From Phymatolithon calcareum (Eukaryota; Rhodophyta; Florideophyceae; Hapalidiales): a stretch of 64,000 bases of DNA. The stretch spans positions 1,054,001 through 1,118,000 of the forward strand of contig OZ345368.1 in assembly GCA_977006965.1 (NCBI GenBank), written 5' to 3'. Both the position numbers and the translations under genes were made by a program. Below are positions 1 to 11,691 of this stretch, in pieces. Each line of letters begins with the position of its first letter. Position 1 is the stretch's first letter. The notes under the pieces were generated by a model, which was given only the letters and a program-made list of their open reading frames with translations, ran no database searches and had not been told where the DNA came from.

Positions 1-208
1 CGGTAATCCCACAGTAAGCACCCAACACTGATTTCCTCCAAAGGGGTTCTCGGTTGAATGTCAACCTTAGGCACCTTAAACGTGTTGTTCTTTCTCCTAT
101 GTAAAGGATTCCTGGTAGCTTGCTTTCAATAGGAATCTTCATTGATCTGCCTTCTTCTTCCTTTTCCCATACCTTAATTGTTTCTTCTCTCCTCCTCTTC
201 TTCGTCAC
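1..208 (-). mobile_element. LINE family B, C-terminal coding fragment (runs off left edge)
   Basis: Reading the minus strand from 208 down gives an open frame with a basic/acidic stretch (KKRRREETIKVW, EKEEEGRS) followed by RLRCLRLTFNREPLWRKS. The same order and wording recur at 25.9-26.1 kb (RLRCLRVIFNRVPLWRKS) and 19.5-19.7 kb (RLIFNRAPLWRKS), so this is a dispersed element rather than a unique gene. Those copies are followed by a LINE-type A-rich 3' end, so I take the domain as the C-terminal part of a LINE polyprotein. The domain itself is not one I recognise. Confidence 0.6.
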
Positions 209-271
209 AGATCCTAGGCTGACAAGTTGCGATGCAGGGTCTCCATGTGCTGACTGACTTTTTTTCCAAAT

Positions 272-775
272 CTATCTGGCATCAGTGTGGTAGACATTTG
301 GGGAAATTTTTCGCATTAGTGTCGGGCGACCGTGGGTTTGAACGGGCCTACCTCGGTGCATATCGGTGCGGTCAATGCTCGAGCTCGGGGTTTCTTGAGA
401 ATTGCGTCTGTCCATTCTGGAAGTGGAATGAGGGATATTCTCGTTGTCTAGGATGCCTTCAAGGCGTCCCGCTTGCAGAAGAGCCTCATCCGCCGTGTCC
501 TTGCCTTCATCAAAAACCCTCAATTCTTGTGAAATAAGCGTGTCAAAACCGCGCTCAGAACTACAATGATTGCGCGGCGGCTCAGTAAGTGACTTCTTTC
601 TGAACCCGAATGTCGAAGTCTTATTTCTTGAAGCACCTGCTTTTACCGGCTTTCGCTTTTTTGCGTCTTCCCATCACCGAAGGCCCACATTGCACGGTGA
701 ACCGCATGTTTCCCATGAACCAATATCAATTGGACAAAGGAATGGTTCAAGGGCACTGGCGGGCCGAACGTAGTT
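272..775 (-). pseudogene. HTH/AT-hook gene family, rearranged copy 1
   Basis: The minus frame 523-272 (VFDEGKDTADEALLQAGRLE, then NSQETPSSSIDRTDMHRG) closely matches the middle of the intact family member at 23.1-24.4 kb. From about 640 to 775 the similarity switches to the opposite orientation: it matches the plus-strand sequence around 17.04-17.18 kb. The copy is therefore two family segments joined head to head. No HTH portion and no C-terminal domain are present. A similar head-to-head junction occurs near 17,516. Non-functional. Confidence 0.6.
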
Positions 776-1396
776 CCATTGAGAGAGCTTGTTGAAACGG
801 ATTTATCAAGGATCACAGTTTACTCTACCATATTTGCTGCATGTACTGCGAAGTCTATTTTCGAGCTCTTCATTGATAAAACGAAACTTTTAATTTTTAC
901 TTCTGGTGCAGTTGGACGGCGTTTCGAACAGATGGGTTCCTCAACTTCGCGTGAAGTTTAGGACCGTTCGGGTCCGGTTTCAAGCTGGTACTACTTTACA
1001 AGCGAACAAGCGCACCTGGGCGGAAGTAGCCCATAGAGGGGCCCCCCACACCTCCGATGGGGGAGGCCGCGACAATGAATCGCGCCATAGATGGCGAAAT
1101 CAAGGAGACTAACGAGGAAGGTCCCTGGATCGTCAACCGCAGTCGTAGATCGACTCGGCAAGCGTCGCGTCCGAATACGGCGGCGGTGCAAAAATATTGC
1201 AAAAAATAGCGAATTTATGAGAAACAGTTCCGGAACTTGTGGGCCCTCTGGGGAAGATCAAGGAGAGACGCTGGCTGACGACGACGAGAACGTCGGAAAT
1301 GGTGCGACGACCCTGCAAGCGGAGAAGTAATTAGAAAATGCCGAGGAGCATCTGATTTCGTAAACCGTCCGTCAGAACTCGACCCGACAGAAGTTC

Positions 1397-1942
1397 GTGA
1401 AAGTCCGCCACTTAGCAACGTGCCCGGACTGCAGCACGAAGGGCAGGATGAAAATTACTGGAGGAGCAGCCAGGGCCCCAATGAAACTGATGTGCAAAAA
1501 GTGCGGGCTCACGAAAAAGGAGAATAAAGTGTCGCAACTCGTTAACATAATCGAGTGTTCTCCCCGAAGTGAGACACAGGTTCCCGAAGTAGGCAAAGCT
1601 TCCAGGAAAAACAGGGTCAAAATGATATGGATAAGGCTGTCAAAGAGACTGAAAGAGATGGAATCCAGACTCACAGTGTTAGTAAACCGTGTCACTGTCC
1701 TTGAGGCACGGGTGCGGACCTTAGCTGAGGAGAACGAAATACTCCGAGCTAATATTAGGGAGCCCGAACCCCCGCGAGGCGTTCTTGCGGGAGATGAGTA
1801 CAACGCTTCTTCTCCGGAAATGGAGTGGGGAGAGGGAAACCAAGCACGCGACAACGCTTCAGGTATTCCAGCTATTCCTGCCAAAAATCCTACCAACGAA
1901 CCAGAGCAAGAGCCAAACAGGAGGTCATATCTGCACGTTTAA
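1397..1942 (+). pseudogene. LINE ORF1-like zinc-ribbon/coiled-coil protein
   Basis: About 180 codons open. Near the N-terminus there is a four-cysteine ribbon, CPDC with CKKC 24 residues later. It is followed by a leucine-rich helical stretch (roughly residues 75-120, LTVLVNRVTVLEARVRTLAE) that reads as a coiled coil, and then a Pro/Glu-rich tail. Zinc finger plus coiled coil just upstream of an endonuclease/RT frame fits an RNA-binding LINE ORF1. The same frame upstream (from 1091) is open apart from stops at 1328 and near 1361, so the protein once began earlier. No ATG is obvious at the start. Confidence 0.5.
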
Positions 1943-2639
1943 AGCAAAGCACATCAGATAACGCCCTTCTAGCAGAGGAAAAGGAAAGGTGACCCATTTT
2001 GCAGAGCGCATGGGAGCATTCATGAGACCCGAAGGACAGTGCGCCCAAATTGTCGCTCTGTACATCAAGAAGAAAGAAGTGAGATAGAAGAAGCCATCAG
2101 AGAGCTACTCTCGAAACATAATGTGCTGCACATTTCATTCATTAGAAACTGCGTCATGGAGATCCTAGCCCAGAAAAAAAGACGTACAAGCAATCAAGGC
2201 ACTAGTGAGATCCGCAAACCTTGTGTTGATGCCCCACTTCAATGTCTTCGATAATGCCCTAGGCAAGAAGCGCATAGCTAACTCAAGCGAGGGACAGGCA
2301 AGAAACCTTGCTAAACCGAGGAGCAGGGCTCGGCACTACGAAAAAGCGGCAATCAGCATCTAAGCTAAGGAATGGTACAGAACCCTTGCCAGAACAGCGG
2401 ACAGGAAGATAACGGAGATGGACAGAGACCAAAGAATCTCTGCCCATTTGAAGCAATTCCAGCGCAGGCAGCTGGTTGCCCCTGTTTTAGGCAAATTCTC
2501 CAGAGATAAGAGAATTCACAGGAAGGAAACATAAATTCGGAGCATCCCACACCGGCAAAGCATTTCAAACCCGCAGAGCAAGACACAGAGATCTCCACCG
2601 ATACTCCAGAAGGATGTAAGAAAAAGAAGGACTAAACCA

Positions 2640-3215
2640 ATAATCTTCAACAAAAAGTGGCGCATAGCTACGCAGAACGTCGGTGGATCTCCTGAAACAC
2701 CGAAATAACTCGAGAAACTGGTCCGGAACCATAACGTCGACATTATTGGGATTACAGAAACCCATCTATATCCAGAAGAAAAAATTCGGGCGGACTACTA
2801 TGCCATCAATGCCCCCCGTTCGTCCCCACCAAGAGGTCGAAACTCAGGAGGAGTGTCTCTCTTCTTTCGAAAATCTTGTGGCGTAAAACTCATATTCAAG
2901 CACGCAGAGAAAAACTTCCAGCTCACAATAGCACAGATCGGGAAAGTCAAGTGTGGGGTCGTCTACCTGTCTCCGAAATCTACCAAAGAAGAAACTGATA
3001 AATGCCTAAGCATGATAAGCACAAACGCAAGGGGTAAGGAAATCTTTGCTATTGATTGGAACGCCAGGCAAGTTCGGTGGGACAAGTTATCTAATAGAAG
3101 AGGTAACCAGCTCGTGCGTTGGTCGGACAGGAAAAACTGGAGCATCTGCACGGGAGAAGGACCTACGTTCCAAACGAAGAGTTAGTCGAGCAATATTGAC
3201 TACTTCGTAACCAAG
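2640..3215 (+). pseudogene. LINE APE-type endonuclease domain (broken)
   Basis: One frame carries the APE landmarks in order: WRIATQNVGG (N-terminal Asn motif), NVDIIGITETHL (catalytic Glu motif), SGGVSLFFRKSCG, VKCGVVYLSP, DWNARQ (the GDFNAxH-type motif, with Gly replaced by Ile) and SNIDYFVTKG (the SxIDYI-type motif). An in-frame TAA lies at 2706-2708 and a TAG at about 3184, so it cannot be made intact. This domain would nick target DNA to prime reverse transcription. Confidence 0.75.
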
Positions 3216-3816
3216 GGTATGATAACATCAACTATTCGATACCCGCAAGGTGTCTGGACTGGTAGCACGCAACACAAACCAGTCATAACTTGTATCCGAA
3301 ACTCAGAGGAAATACTTGCTTCTCCACAGCGAAGGATAATCTCGGCGAAGAACTGGAAAAATGCTGAGTTCCAGAAAACAGTCGAAGAAGAGTACCGAAA
3401 GAAGCTCCCGGAAAAACTGGCGAAGTTAAAGAGCTGCAAAGACTCAAGAGGACTAAACAAGATATATAACGAGATAGTCGATATATGGAAAGAACCATGG
3501 ATAGTTGATTACAAAAGGCCTCCCAGGTTCAAGTCCTTTTAGAACTCAAACTTGGATCACTTAACAAGGAAGAGGAAAAAGTTGTGCAAGAAAGCCGTAA
3601 GAACACAAGAGCCAGCGAGGTGGGAAAAATATAAGAAATGCAAGAGACGAATTAGAAGGCTTGTGAATAAGAGGAAACGGTCGTTATATCAATAGTTCAT
3701 CTCCGAACGTGAACAAAAAGATTCGGTAACCGTAATCTCACAATTCTCTAAAATGAAACGAATGAGGTCGCTGAGGACAGCGCGTACCAAGGCGTTGGGA
3801 AAAACCACTGGACCAC

Positions 3817-4906
3817 ATGCTCTTCACGGCTCACGTCTCCATGACTTGCTCTGACAAGAACAATTGGAGGCAAGAAATACCTTTTTTCGCATGCCCGCAG
3901 GAGATGAAGGAAGAGATCAGGGAAGCCCTAGCAAATGCAACTGTAAAGAAAACGGCAGTTCTCGACGAGGTGAAAGCAGAGATGCTCAAGAGTAACGTGA
4001 ACCTCAACTCAGAGATCATATTCGAATTGTGGTCAGCTTGTGGCAGAGTCGGTGACACCCCATTGTTGTGGCGAAGGTCAGTGCTCGTAGCAATGCATAA
4101 GAAAGGGAATACGGAAGATCCCAGAAACTACAGGCCAATATCCCTCTTGAGTCAGACAAGGAAATTTGTAGAATCAGCTCTCAATACCCTACTTAGAAGA
4201 CAATACTCAAACCATGAGTATCAACTCGTATTCCAGAAAGGAAAGAGTACGGAAACAACCAATACTTCGAACAACGGAGCTTCAGCGGAAAGGCCATAGG
4301 TGTATCGCAGTCCTCGACCTCAGAGCCGCATATGACACTGTACCTAGGAAACTGCTCCAGGAACGGATGAGACCGGTCTTACCTAAGGCCATCAGCGACA
4401 TGTGTGAAGCATTCCTATTTCCCTCCTGGATCCTCACGGCGGGAGACAGCAACAAGAACTGGTTCATAGTGGACAGAGGCGTTCCCCTCGAGTCACCGCT
4501 CAGCCCAAGTCTGTATAACATATTTAAGGACGAGTTCGCGGAGCGCATAAGCCCTGTCCCGACCGAGGCACCAGACGTATCTGCAGTTCCATTTGCAGAC
4601 GATGTGATCCTGCTGGCGAAATTCCCGCACGCGCTGCAGCACATGCTCGATATTTCAACGAAATGGGCCGCAGAGAGAGGAATGACGTGGAACACCAAAA
4701 AAGGTAAGAGCGAGGTGCTGGAGTCGATCGAGACAAAGAACCACACATTCTGTCTAGCGCACCAGACCCTTTCGCAGGTACCTGAAGTTTCATACCTCGG
4801 GATATCTCTAGGACAAACTGGAATTACGGTCACAAGCACAATCAGGCGTATAAAAAATGCCAAAGCAGAGGTACACCAACTGAAACCACTTTCACTCGGG
4901 GGATAA
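3817..4906 (+). pseudogene. LINE reverse transcriptase (frameshifted)
   Basis: RT landmarks appear in two frames. Frame 3817-4299 has VAMHKKGNTEDPRNYRPISL and VFQKGKSTE. Frame 4214-4906 has AVLDLRAAYDTVP (motif A), RGVPLESPLSPSLYNIF (motif B region, normally GVPQGSP) and VPFADDVILLAK (motif C, catalytic Asp pair retained). The join lies near 4265. After 4906 the frame moves again to IQPRLEYAIHLTPW. Motif order and spacing are those of non-LTR RTs. The catalytic DD is intact but the reading frame is not. Confidence 0.85.
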
Positions 4907-5133
4907 ACATCCTGAAAGCCATACGTATCTACAATTCGTTGATCCAACCAAGGTTGGAATACGCTATCCATCTCACACCGTGGACTTCAGAAGTGCAAGA
5001 CGCTATCAAAGAAGTAGAAAGAACCTTCTTCTTTCAAGTATTCGGTGGTATGGCAAGTGGAAGGATCGAGCGGCTCCGGCTTATGTGCAGGATCCAACCA
5101 CCAGAACACAGGAGATAAATATTAGCGCTGAGG

Positions 5134-5655
5134 ATGCTGCTAGGAGGAAAGGCAAGGAAGTCGACTATCCTATCCAAGCCAAGGGAAGACCGAAACTTCA
5201 AAGAACTACAGTGGCAAAGTCGCGATATTGCCGCGATGCTGAAACAAGAACAGTTCGCGGCCCCCTTCAAACATATGCAGGAAGGGAAATCTCCAGGCCA
5301 ACTCCGACGAATACTGTTCGCAAAAGAAGGCACGAGGCTCGAAGAAAGAGCAAAGAGGAAAATACAGTACGACAAACCGGATGAGATCCCGGCTATCCTC
5401 AAGTTTACAAAGGTGAGACATCGACAACTGGCCATAAAATACGCAAGCGGAAGGTTCCCTCAAGTGATCACGACCCTAATATCGAATACATTCGGAACGG
5501 CAGCAGAGCGCCACATGAAGAACATACATATGAACCTGAGAAAGTATGAACTGGATACCGGAGAAATGATAAGAACGGAAAAGGCATTAGACTCCATACT
5601 ACTCTACAGCGTCACTATAATTGACAATATGGAAAACGACGAGTCCATGTATTAG
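5134..5655 (+). pseudogene. LINE family A polyprotein C-terminal region
   Basis: Open frame of about 170 codons continuing the RT protein after a stop near 5118. It is Lys/Arg/Glu-rich and contains RQLAIKYASGRFPQVITTLI. The same region is recognisable at 50.2-50.7 kb (minus; LQYIRGRFPHVFTT), tying those fragments to a related family. The stop at 5653-5655 is followed by about 110 bases of 3' UTR and the A-run. The function of this tail region is not known to me. Confidence 0.6.
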
Positions 5656-5764
5656 GGACCAGGCGATATACTAGAATGAACAAGTTACTAAAAGCTGCTC
5701 CCGTACAGTCTTAGGAGTGTTAATGAGGGCTTTCAAATAAACAACTAAACAGTTGCAAAAAAAA

Positions 5765-6490
5765 GATGCGTTCCTCACTTACATAAAAGTAGCTTCCGCA
5801 GCTAGAAATTTTGCGCAGATAAATCTTCTTCTCAACAAAAGGCTTGCCGACTCACGAGCTCACGTTCGGTGTCGAACGTCATGACATGGCCGGCATAAAC
5901 GGCTGCTTTATCGTTCGAGGATGGTTCGGAATGCAATACACCTGGTCAAAATTAGTCCATCAATGGCACTGTATGATTCGCACATGCCTATAAAAATTGA
6001 AGATTTTTTGGATCCCTTATTTCAAGCTGCCCGGCATTACATTAGAGGTCCTATAATAGCTGCACCAATGCATGCCATATTTGTTAAATGTTGACATTAC
6101 CAGGGGAATGTTATTCCCCTGAAATTACTAAGAGCATTTTGAACGGTGATGGTCAAAGTTATGGGTAAACTGTGCTATTGCGCACCCTGCAGAAATGGTC
6201 AAAATTCAACAATAATGCTGTATTAAAAACAGTGCATCATATGATTGCAGATTGATGCAAACTGTAATTTAGCTATCACTTTTTTATTGGCTACTCAGCT
6301 ACTAGTTTCCGCTACTTGTTTGAATTATTTTGTTTTCTCATGGCAAAATGCATGTCCATTTTGTGCAAGGATACACTTTTGTATTGCCCTGAGGGTACTG
6401 TAATGTTTATGCACTTCGATACCGTACAGCGCCCTCTATTATGATAAATTTGTTACAAAATGGATTTTTAGTCACGCCGTTCTAGATGCT
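5765..6490. other. AT-rich non-coding stretch with a dispersed repeat and a hairpin
   Basis: No coding signal. Positions 5928-6035 (GCAATACACCTGGTCAAAAT and onward) match 18037-17915 on the opposite strand, so this is a second copy of a short dispersed repeat. At 6101-6121 there is a perfect 9-bp hairpin, CAGGGGAAT / ATTCCCCTG with a 3-nt loop. The right flank of the nested copia element also ends ATTCCCCTG at 11895-11903. Confidence 0.5.
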
Positions 6491-6680
6491 CTAAAATGAC
6501 CAGGTAGTTTGCCATATTTACTAAAACGACTGTAGGTATACACATACTTAATGTAGGGTATATCATAGGTCCACACATGTTCCTGGTCCAAGGGCACACA
6601 TCTTATGGCCTAGTGGTCTCTAAAATGACCACAAAGCACTTGTGGTGTTATGATATTGCTCTGTTCTGTCAGCATTCGGA

Positions 6681-7204
6681 ATGTCGGGCTGATTTTTGCC
6701 GGGTCAGAAAACAACTTTATTTATTGGCGAAATGAAATCTAAGAGGACCGCTGGGGCTGGACAACTTCCTTGCGCGACCGCTACCCTGTTTTGTTTCATA
6801 TCCCTCACGTAACGAACCAATTCTCGATGATCGAGCTGGTGCATTGATTCGAAAGCCACATGGAGACTCTTGGTTGGATGAGGCCATTTGAGTGACAAAA
6901 GCTGTGAAACGAGATTTTGTGTTGCGAAAAATGCCGAAACTAAACCCTTATACAGTAGTGCAGCATGGGTGGACAAAGCTGACTAAAGATTAGGCTTAGA
7001 CGCGAAGACAGCATCGACAGAAACTTGTGTTGGGTTTACCATCATCGAATAATTCCAGGAAAGTTTGCTGTCGTCACGAATAGAGAGGGCAGAGGGAACA
7101 ATAGATGCTATAAAAATGAAGCAAAACAATTTCGCAAAAAATGGGAAAACTTAGAACGAATATTTTCGGGAATTGGGCCTTACTGTGCTTCATATAACTG
7201 CACG
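6681..7204. other. Unrecognised interior of the inverted-repeat element
   Basis: Two modest open frames occur (6976-6704 minus, about 90 codons; 7025-7309 plus, about 94 codons). I recognise no domain in either, and the plus frame runs straight into the copia LTR. Treated as decayed element interior. Confidence 0.3.
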
Positions 7205-7209
7205 AGGTG

Positions 7210-7287
7210 TGGTATCCAGGATCCAATCCTTTACTGGTTTGTCCATGCTGGGGTATTTATACTATCTGCGTATACATGTGTCATACG
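7210..7287 (-). repeat. copia 3' LTR
   Basis: 78-bp copy matching 11614-11691 with a few substitutions. The element-proximal terminal base has changed (CGTATGAC instead of TGTATGAC on the minus strand). A partial duplicate of the LTR start (TGTATGACACATAC) lies just inside at 7309-7325. No clear polypurine tract is visible next to it. Confidence 0.88.
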
Positions 7288-7369
7288 ACAAAACATAATA
7301 TCTGTATGAATATGTATGTGTCATACAACAGTCGCCGCATACAGATATTGTAGTTCGTTCATGTTGAGG

Positions 7370-8810
7370 GCGGCAGGCATCTAGTGAACTTTGTCGATTG
7401 CAATGGTTTGGTCAGGCAGTCTGCCGGGTTGTCCGCTGTTGCAATTTTGACTGCTTTGATGTCGCCGTCGCTTATTTGCTCACGCAAAAAATGATACTGA
7501 AAATCAAGTTGTTTTGATTTCGGTGTCGTGCGCGGTGTGCTTGCGGTGGTAATGGCACCTGCGTTATCAATGAAGAACGGGGTCGCCGTTTGTTTTGGTT
7601 TACCTATATCGGTCGTAAGCTGCCTGAGGACCTTTATCTGTCGCGCTGCATGGTATGCTGCGATGTATTCTGCCTCCCACGTTGACCCTGCGACTCGTTT
7701 TTGACGCTTCGATTACCATGCCATCGGTCCTCAATTCCAGAGTAGGATGTATCCTGTTGTTGATCTGCGCGTGTCTGTGCATCCTGCGAAGTCGCTATCG
7801 CAGTACCCTTTTAGTGGTTATTCTCTGCCGAACGTGATGCCGTAGTTGGGGGTGGATCGACGGTAATCCAGCACTCTTCGCGCTGCTTTCCAGTGGAGTG
7901 CTGTGGGATTGTGGGTGTATCGCCCAAGCGTGCCTGTGACGTATCCGATATCAGGGCGCGTGCTGTCTGCAAGGTATCGGAAGTGGCCACCGACCTCGCT
8001 GTACGGATATAGAGTTCATCAAATGGCTCGTCCTCGGGTGTGGCAGCCTTGAGCGGAGTCGTAAGGTATGGTGTACTGACTTTGTATTTGTTTGTTGCGT
8101 TGTACAGCTTCAGGAATTTGTCGATGTAGGTGGCTGAGGTGTTTTGATTGTGTGTTTGTCCCAGTCGCTGTCGACTTTCCAATTGATTATGTGCTTGACA
8201 GGTCGGTCCTGAAGTGTGTATTGCGTGCTTAATTGGCTTTTGACCTTTTCGAGGAGTGAACTGTCGTTTGGCAATGCGAGAAAGTCGTCCATGGTTATCA
8301 CCAGGACTACAAAGCTTTTTTTCGCCTGTTGCCGGAGGATGAACGTGCATGTATCTGCGTTTGATCTCGAGAAGTGCCAAAGTTTTAGTCTTTTCGCTAG
8401 GCCTCTTGTAAAGATTCTGCAGGCTTGTTTAAGACCTTATATGTTTTTCTTCACTAAGCCGACGCATTCTACGTGTTTGAATGTGCCATCGAATCTTGGG
8501 AGCTGTCGTACGTATACCTGGTCGGAAGGACCGAGCCATTCGTGGAGGAATGCAGACTCGATATCCCACTGGTGAGAATGGAGATCATGGGCTGCGGCGA
8601 ATGCAAGAGCGACTCGGACTGCGTCCTTTCGTGCGATTGGTGACGACATTTCAGCGGGGTTGTAATGTGGTGTGCAATCTGCTGGTCGCCGCGAACGTTG
8701 CAACGTGCTTTGTGGTTGATTATGCATCCATGTTCGTCTTCTTTTATCCTGTAGGTCATCTTCATGCGTAATATTCTGGTTCCCTTTGGTACTTTTATTT
8801 GTGGATCCAT
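7370..8810 (-). pseudogene. copia reverse transcriptase and RNase H (broken)
   Basis: Minus strand. The RT begins in frame 8810-8469 (TYRIKEDEHGCIINHKARCNVRGDQQ), then shifts to frame 8727-8437 (RVALAFAAAHDLHSHQWDIESAFLHEW; the Asp of motif A is present). The YVDD box appears at about 8295 as ITMDDFLALPND. RNase H follows: DFAGCTDTRRSTTGYIL, then GSTWEAEYIAAYHAARQI and DNAGAITTASTPR at 7.5-7.8 kb, with stops between. Several frame changes make it non-functional. Confidence 0.85.
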
Positions 8811-9616
8811 TCGATTGCCTTCACTTCGTCGAATTTGTCAAGCTCTGCGTCGTGTGATAATCTCCAGTGATGCGATTCGTTACTGTTTTGCGCTTGTTGG
8901 CGGTTTTTGGCCGTGAAGTGGATTGTATTGTTGTTGAATGTTGGGCATGGCACATATGCGTCGGGGTCAGAGTGGGGTTGGTACACTTGAAAGTCTTGGG
9001 ACCTACATCTTGTTACCATGCCTTTCGTCACGTTTATAACGATGTAGTGTCGCTCGTCATGTCTGCACAAGTATTGAGCCAACTGTGCTCGGTCTGGGGA
9101 GTGCTTCTTCTTGTCTTCTGGGTCGATCATGAATCCGAACTGTCCGAGAGGGAGGAATGACTGTGGCTGGGGCTCTCTGTCATGCCATACTGCTGCTGGT
9201 ACTACTTTGGCACCGTAATAGTAAGTTTTGTTGTATTTGTCCACTGTGTCTCGGAGCGCGTACTCCCAGAAGTGGGGCGGGAGATTACTGTGTGCCATTG
9301 AGCTTCTCGTTCTTTCCGCAAGTGTTTGACTTATTCGCTTTGCTCGTGCGTTCCCTTGCGGGGTATGCGTCTTTGTGAGCTTCTCTTTTATGTTGTGCGT
9401 GGTGAAGTATGCGTTTAGGTCTTTCGTTTGATATTCCTTAGCGTTGTCTGCTCGAAATTCATGTATTGGCACTCCAGTGTGGCTCATTATGTTCAGTAAA
9501 ACTGATTTGATGCCGCTCTTGATTTCTTTGCGGTATGTAAGTAGGTTTACTTGCAGGTAGCCTGTGGCCTCGTCGAGGTAGGTGACGAAGTGATTGTATT
9601 CGTTATGCGACTGCAC
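8795..9616 (-). pseudogene. copia integrase core and C-terminal region
   Basis: The minus frame reads YNHFVTYLDEATGYLQVNLL, HEFRADNAKEYQTKDLNAYF (second catalytic Asp) and ARAKRISQTLAERTRS. The position normally occupied by the catalytic Glu (NGxAERxNRTL) is Lys here, so the enzyme would be dead even if expressed. HFWEYALRDTVDKYNK and the downstream segment match copia integrase C-terminal regions. About 270 codons are open. Confidence 0.85.
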
Positions 9617-9715
9617 ATCCCACTAGCATGTATTTGATGCGATACTGGTACCGGGGAATGGCGTTCTTGTACTGCCGTTAAATGGGGACCTCTTCATATT
9701 TCCTTTTGCGCAGCC

Positions 9716-10612
9716 TCAGCAGGACATGAGCGGTGGTGTCCTTCTCAACGTGGCTGAGAGCCCGGGGTAGTTCATCTTTGCCATGGTGTGTAACGTTTCC
9801 AAACTTATGTGATTGTATTGCCTGTGATAGTGGTAGTAGTCTCTGGCAATAATGTTGGGATGTATAGGGTTCAGTTCCATGTCTTGTATGGAAGGGGTGT
9901 GTGGCGACACTCGTACCGTAGGTGTCTGCTTGGCTCTTCTGTTTATCCTGGTCGTAAGGTGCGGGGGTAGCATTTGGCGTGTTGTCGTGGCAAATTTGTT
10001 GTCTCGTTGCATTGTTATGATAACGTTTATTGCGACCTTGCCGTTTTTGCTTGTAGGGATACTGGTGGGAATTTGGTAAAGTCCGTTCTGGGCTCTGCCT
10101 TCGTACATTACGTTCAGGGGCGGGGTCCTTGAGGGCTTTGTGATATAGAACTTGCGCTTTCTGAAGTGCAGATCACATTTTCTTGCCAGTTGGGAGACTG
10201 AGATAAGTGGCCGTGAGAGTGTCGGTACGGCCACCGCGTCAGGGAGCGATATCATGAGGTCACTGATGTTGATAGCCGCGGGGCAGCGGCGGGTTACTGC
10301 TGCTCTATGCCCTGTCGCCGTTTTCGTGGTTATCGTGGAGATCTCTTTCATAGTGTTAGTGGTCATTCGCACATACGTCGGGTAGAATCCTGGGTCTATT
10401 AGTGCGGTTGGGTTGTTTTTTGTTATCTGTATTTCGTCTGATGACGACGAATTGAACAATTCTTCGTCGTCTGCATAGGTTTGTGGTGGTATGATGGCGT
10501 TCGCTCTAGATTGGCGACTTTGACCTTTATGGTGCCTGCGATTGCGCTCTCGACTGCGATTTCCCCCTGGTTCCGCCAGCTGGAACTGCCTGTGCTTGGG
10601 GTTGCGTTCCAT
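9716..10612 (-). pseudogene. copia protease and GAG-pre-integrase region
   Basis: Almost 300 open codons on the minus strand. The protease active site is degraded: ALIDPGFYPTYV stands where DSGA/T would be. Later, LISVSQLARKCDLHFRKRKF followed by YHRQYNHISLETLHTMAKMN matches the pre-integrase HHCC-type region. Just upstream, around 10,660, lies the zinc knuckle WCTFHGTTGHSLAGC. Confidence 0.75.
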
Positions 10613-10817
10613 TTTTGGTAGTCCCTACATCCCGCTAGTGAGTGTCCTGTGGTTCCATGGAACGTGCACCACGTCGCGGGGTCTTGACCGTAGGGCGTGG
10701 ATGCATTGCGGTCAGTGTTTTACGCTGGCCGTATTGCTGTTGCTGTGTTGATGCGTAAGGGCCTGACTTCGGGGAGTACATTTGCTGTCTTATGAGAGCT
10801 GTGTTCAGAGAGAGTGT

Positions 10818-11609
10818 CTACAGGTATGTTGTGAGTTTGGCAATATCGGATTTAAGTTCCGGGATTAGGAGGGATTGCGCTCGGACTTGGGAGTAATGTT
10901 GGTCCTTAATTCCGTTGAGAATGATATCGATCGCGATACTTTCGTCGATCATACCTGGGTAGTTTTGCGCGAGAAGTTGGTCTCTGAGTTCCATGTGTTT
11001 TTCAAGGTACGCGGTGAGGTCTTGCCCTGGATGAAGTTCGAGATAAATTCCTTTTTGGTAGATGAGGCTTGGGTTGTTGGAAGGTTGGTGGTCGATAACT
11101 TGCTTGATCGACGTGCTGAGCTGGTGTGGTGTTTTCGTGGTGAAGTAGTTTGTCGGGATCCGCTTTTTGAAGTCCGGCGTAATCGATTGCCCGATCGCAA
11201 GAAGGGTACACTGCTTGGAGGGCTCGTGTTGTGCTTTCTGTTCCGGAGTAGCGTAGGGTGGTATCGGTACGTCTTGTATGATGTGCGTGTGAAACTTGAA
11301 CTCATCTCTCATGCCGAGGACGAGGAGCGATTGATGTCATGCTGCGTAGTTGCGAAAGGTGAGCGGCTTGATCTGCCAAAGTTTCTCGGACATTTTGCTT
11401 GGTTGGGAAGTTGAGTTTCTTGGGTTGTGGTTTACTCTTGTGGCCTTGCGGACGGCTGTTTGTATGATCGTTTTAGCCACGTATTTGGCGTAGTTTCTGT
11501 GCTTGGTTGCGTTTCTCTTGGCGCGTCGTGATGCGCGATTTCCGGCTCGGGTGTGTTGCTCGGGAGGTGGGCTTTTGTTTGTCGTCGCCGGTTGCGATTT
11601 GGGGCCCAT
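10818..11609 (-). pseudogene. copia gag, single nonsense mutation
   Basis: One minus-strand frame runs from just inside the primer-binding site to 10818, apart from a TGA at 11339-11337. The stop falls where copia Gag proteins usually have Trp (FRNYAA-stop-HQSLLVLGMRDEF), so it is probably a TGG-to-TGA change. The N-terminal 90 residues are Arg/Lys-rich. The region after the stop (GQDLTAYLEKHMELRDQLLA) has the helical Gag core. Confidence 0.75.
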
Positions 11610-11613
11610 AACC

Positions 11614-11691
11614 TGGTATCCAGGATCCTATCCTTTACTGTTTTGTCCATGCTGGGGTATTTATACTACCTGCGTGTACATGTGTCATACA
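11614..11691 (-). repeat. copia 5' LTR with adjacent half-tRNA primer-binding site
   Basis: 78-bp LTR. On the minus strand it begins TGTATGACACATG, carries TATAAATA, and ends CTGGATACCA. The next 12 bases, GGTTATGGGCCC (11602-11613 on the plus strand as GGGCCCATAACC), equal the anticodon-arm sequence of initiator tRNA-Met. Drosophila copia is known to prime from this half-tRNA. Confidence 0.9.

Larger units (their letters stand above)
779..5764 (+). mobile_element. LINE family A (APE endonuclease + RT), near full-length, inactivated
   Basis: Order on the plus strand: an ORF1-like protein (1397-1942), an APE-type endonuclease (about 2650-3215), reverse transcriptase (about 3860-4910) and a C-terminal region (to 5655). 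The tail ends GGGCTTTCAAATAAAC and then a run of A at 5757-5764. The polyprotein is broken by frameshifts and stops (for example TAA at 2706-2708; frame changes near 4265, 4900 and 5100). The 5' boundary is approximate; 820-880 also resembles 20040-20110 (minus). 5'-truncated relatives occur at 19.8 kb and 31.5-32.6 kb. The clade was not determined; the layout suits APE-type LINEs. Confidence 0.85.
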
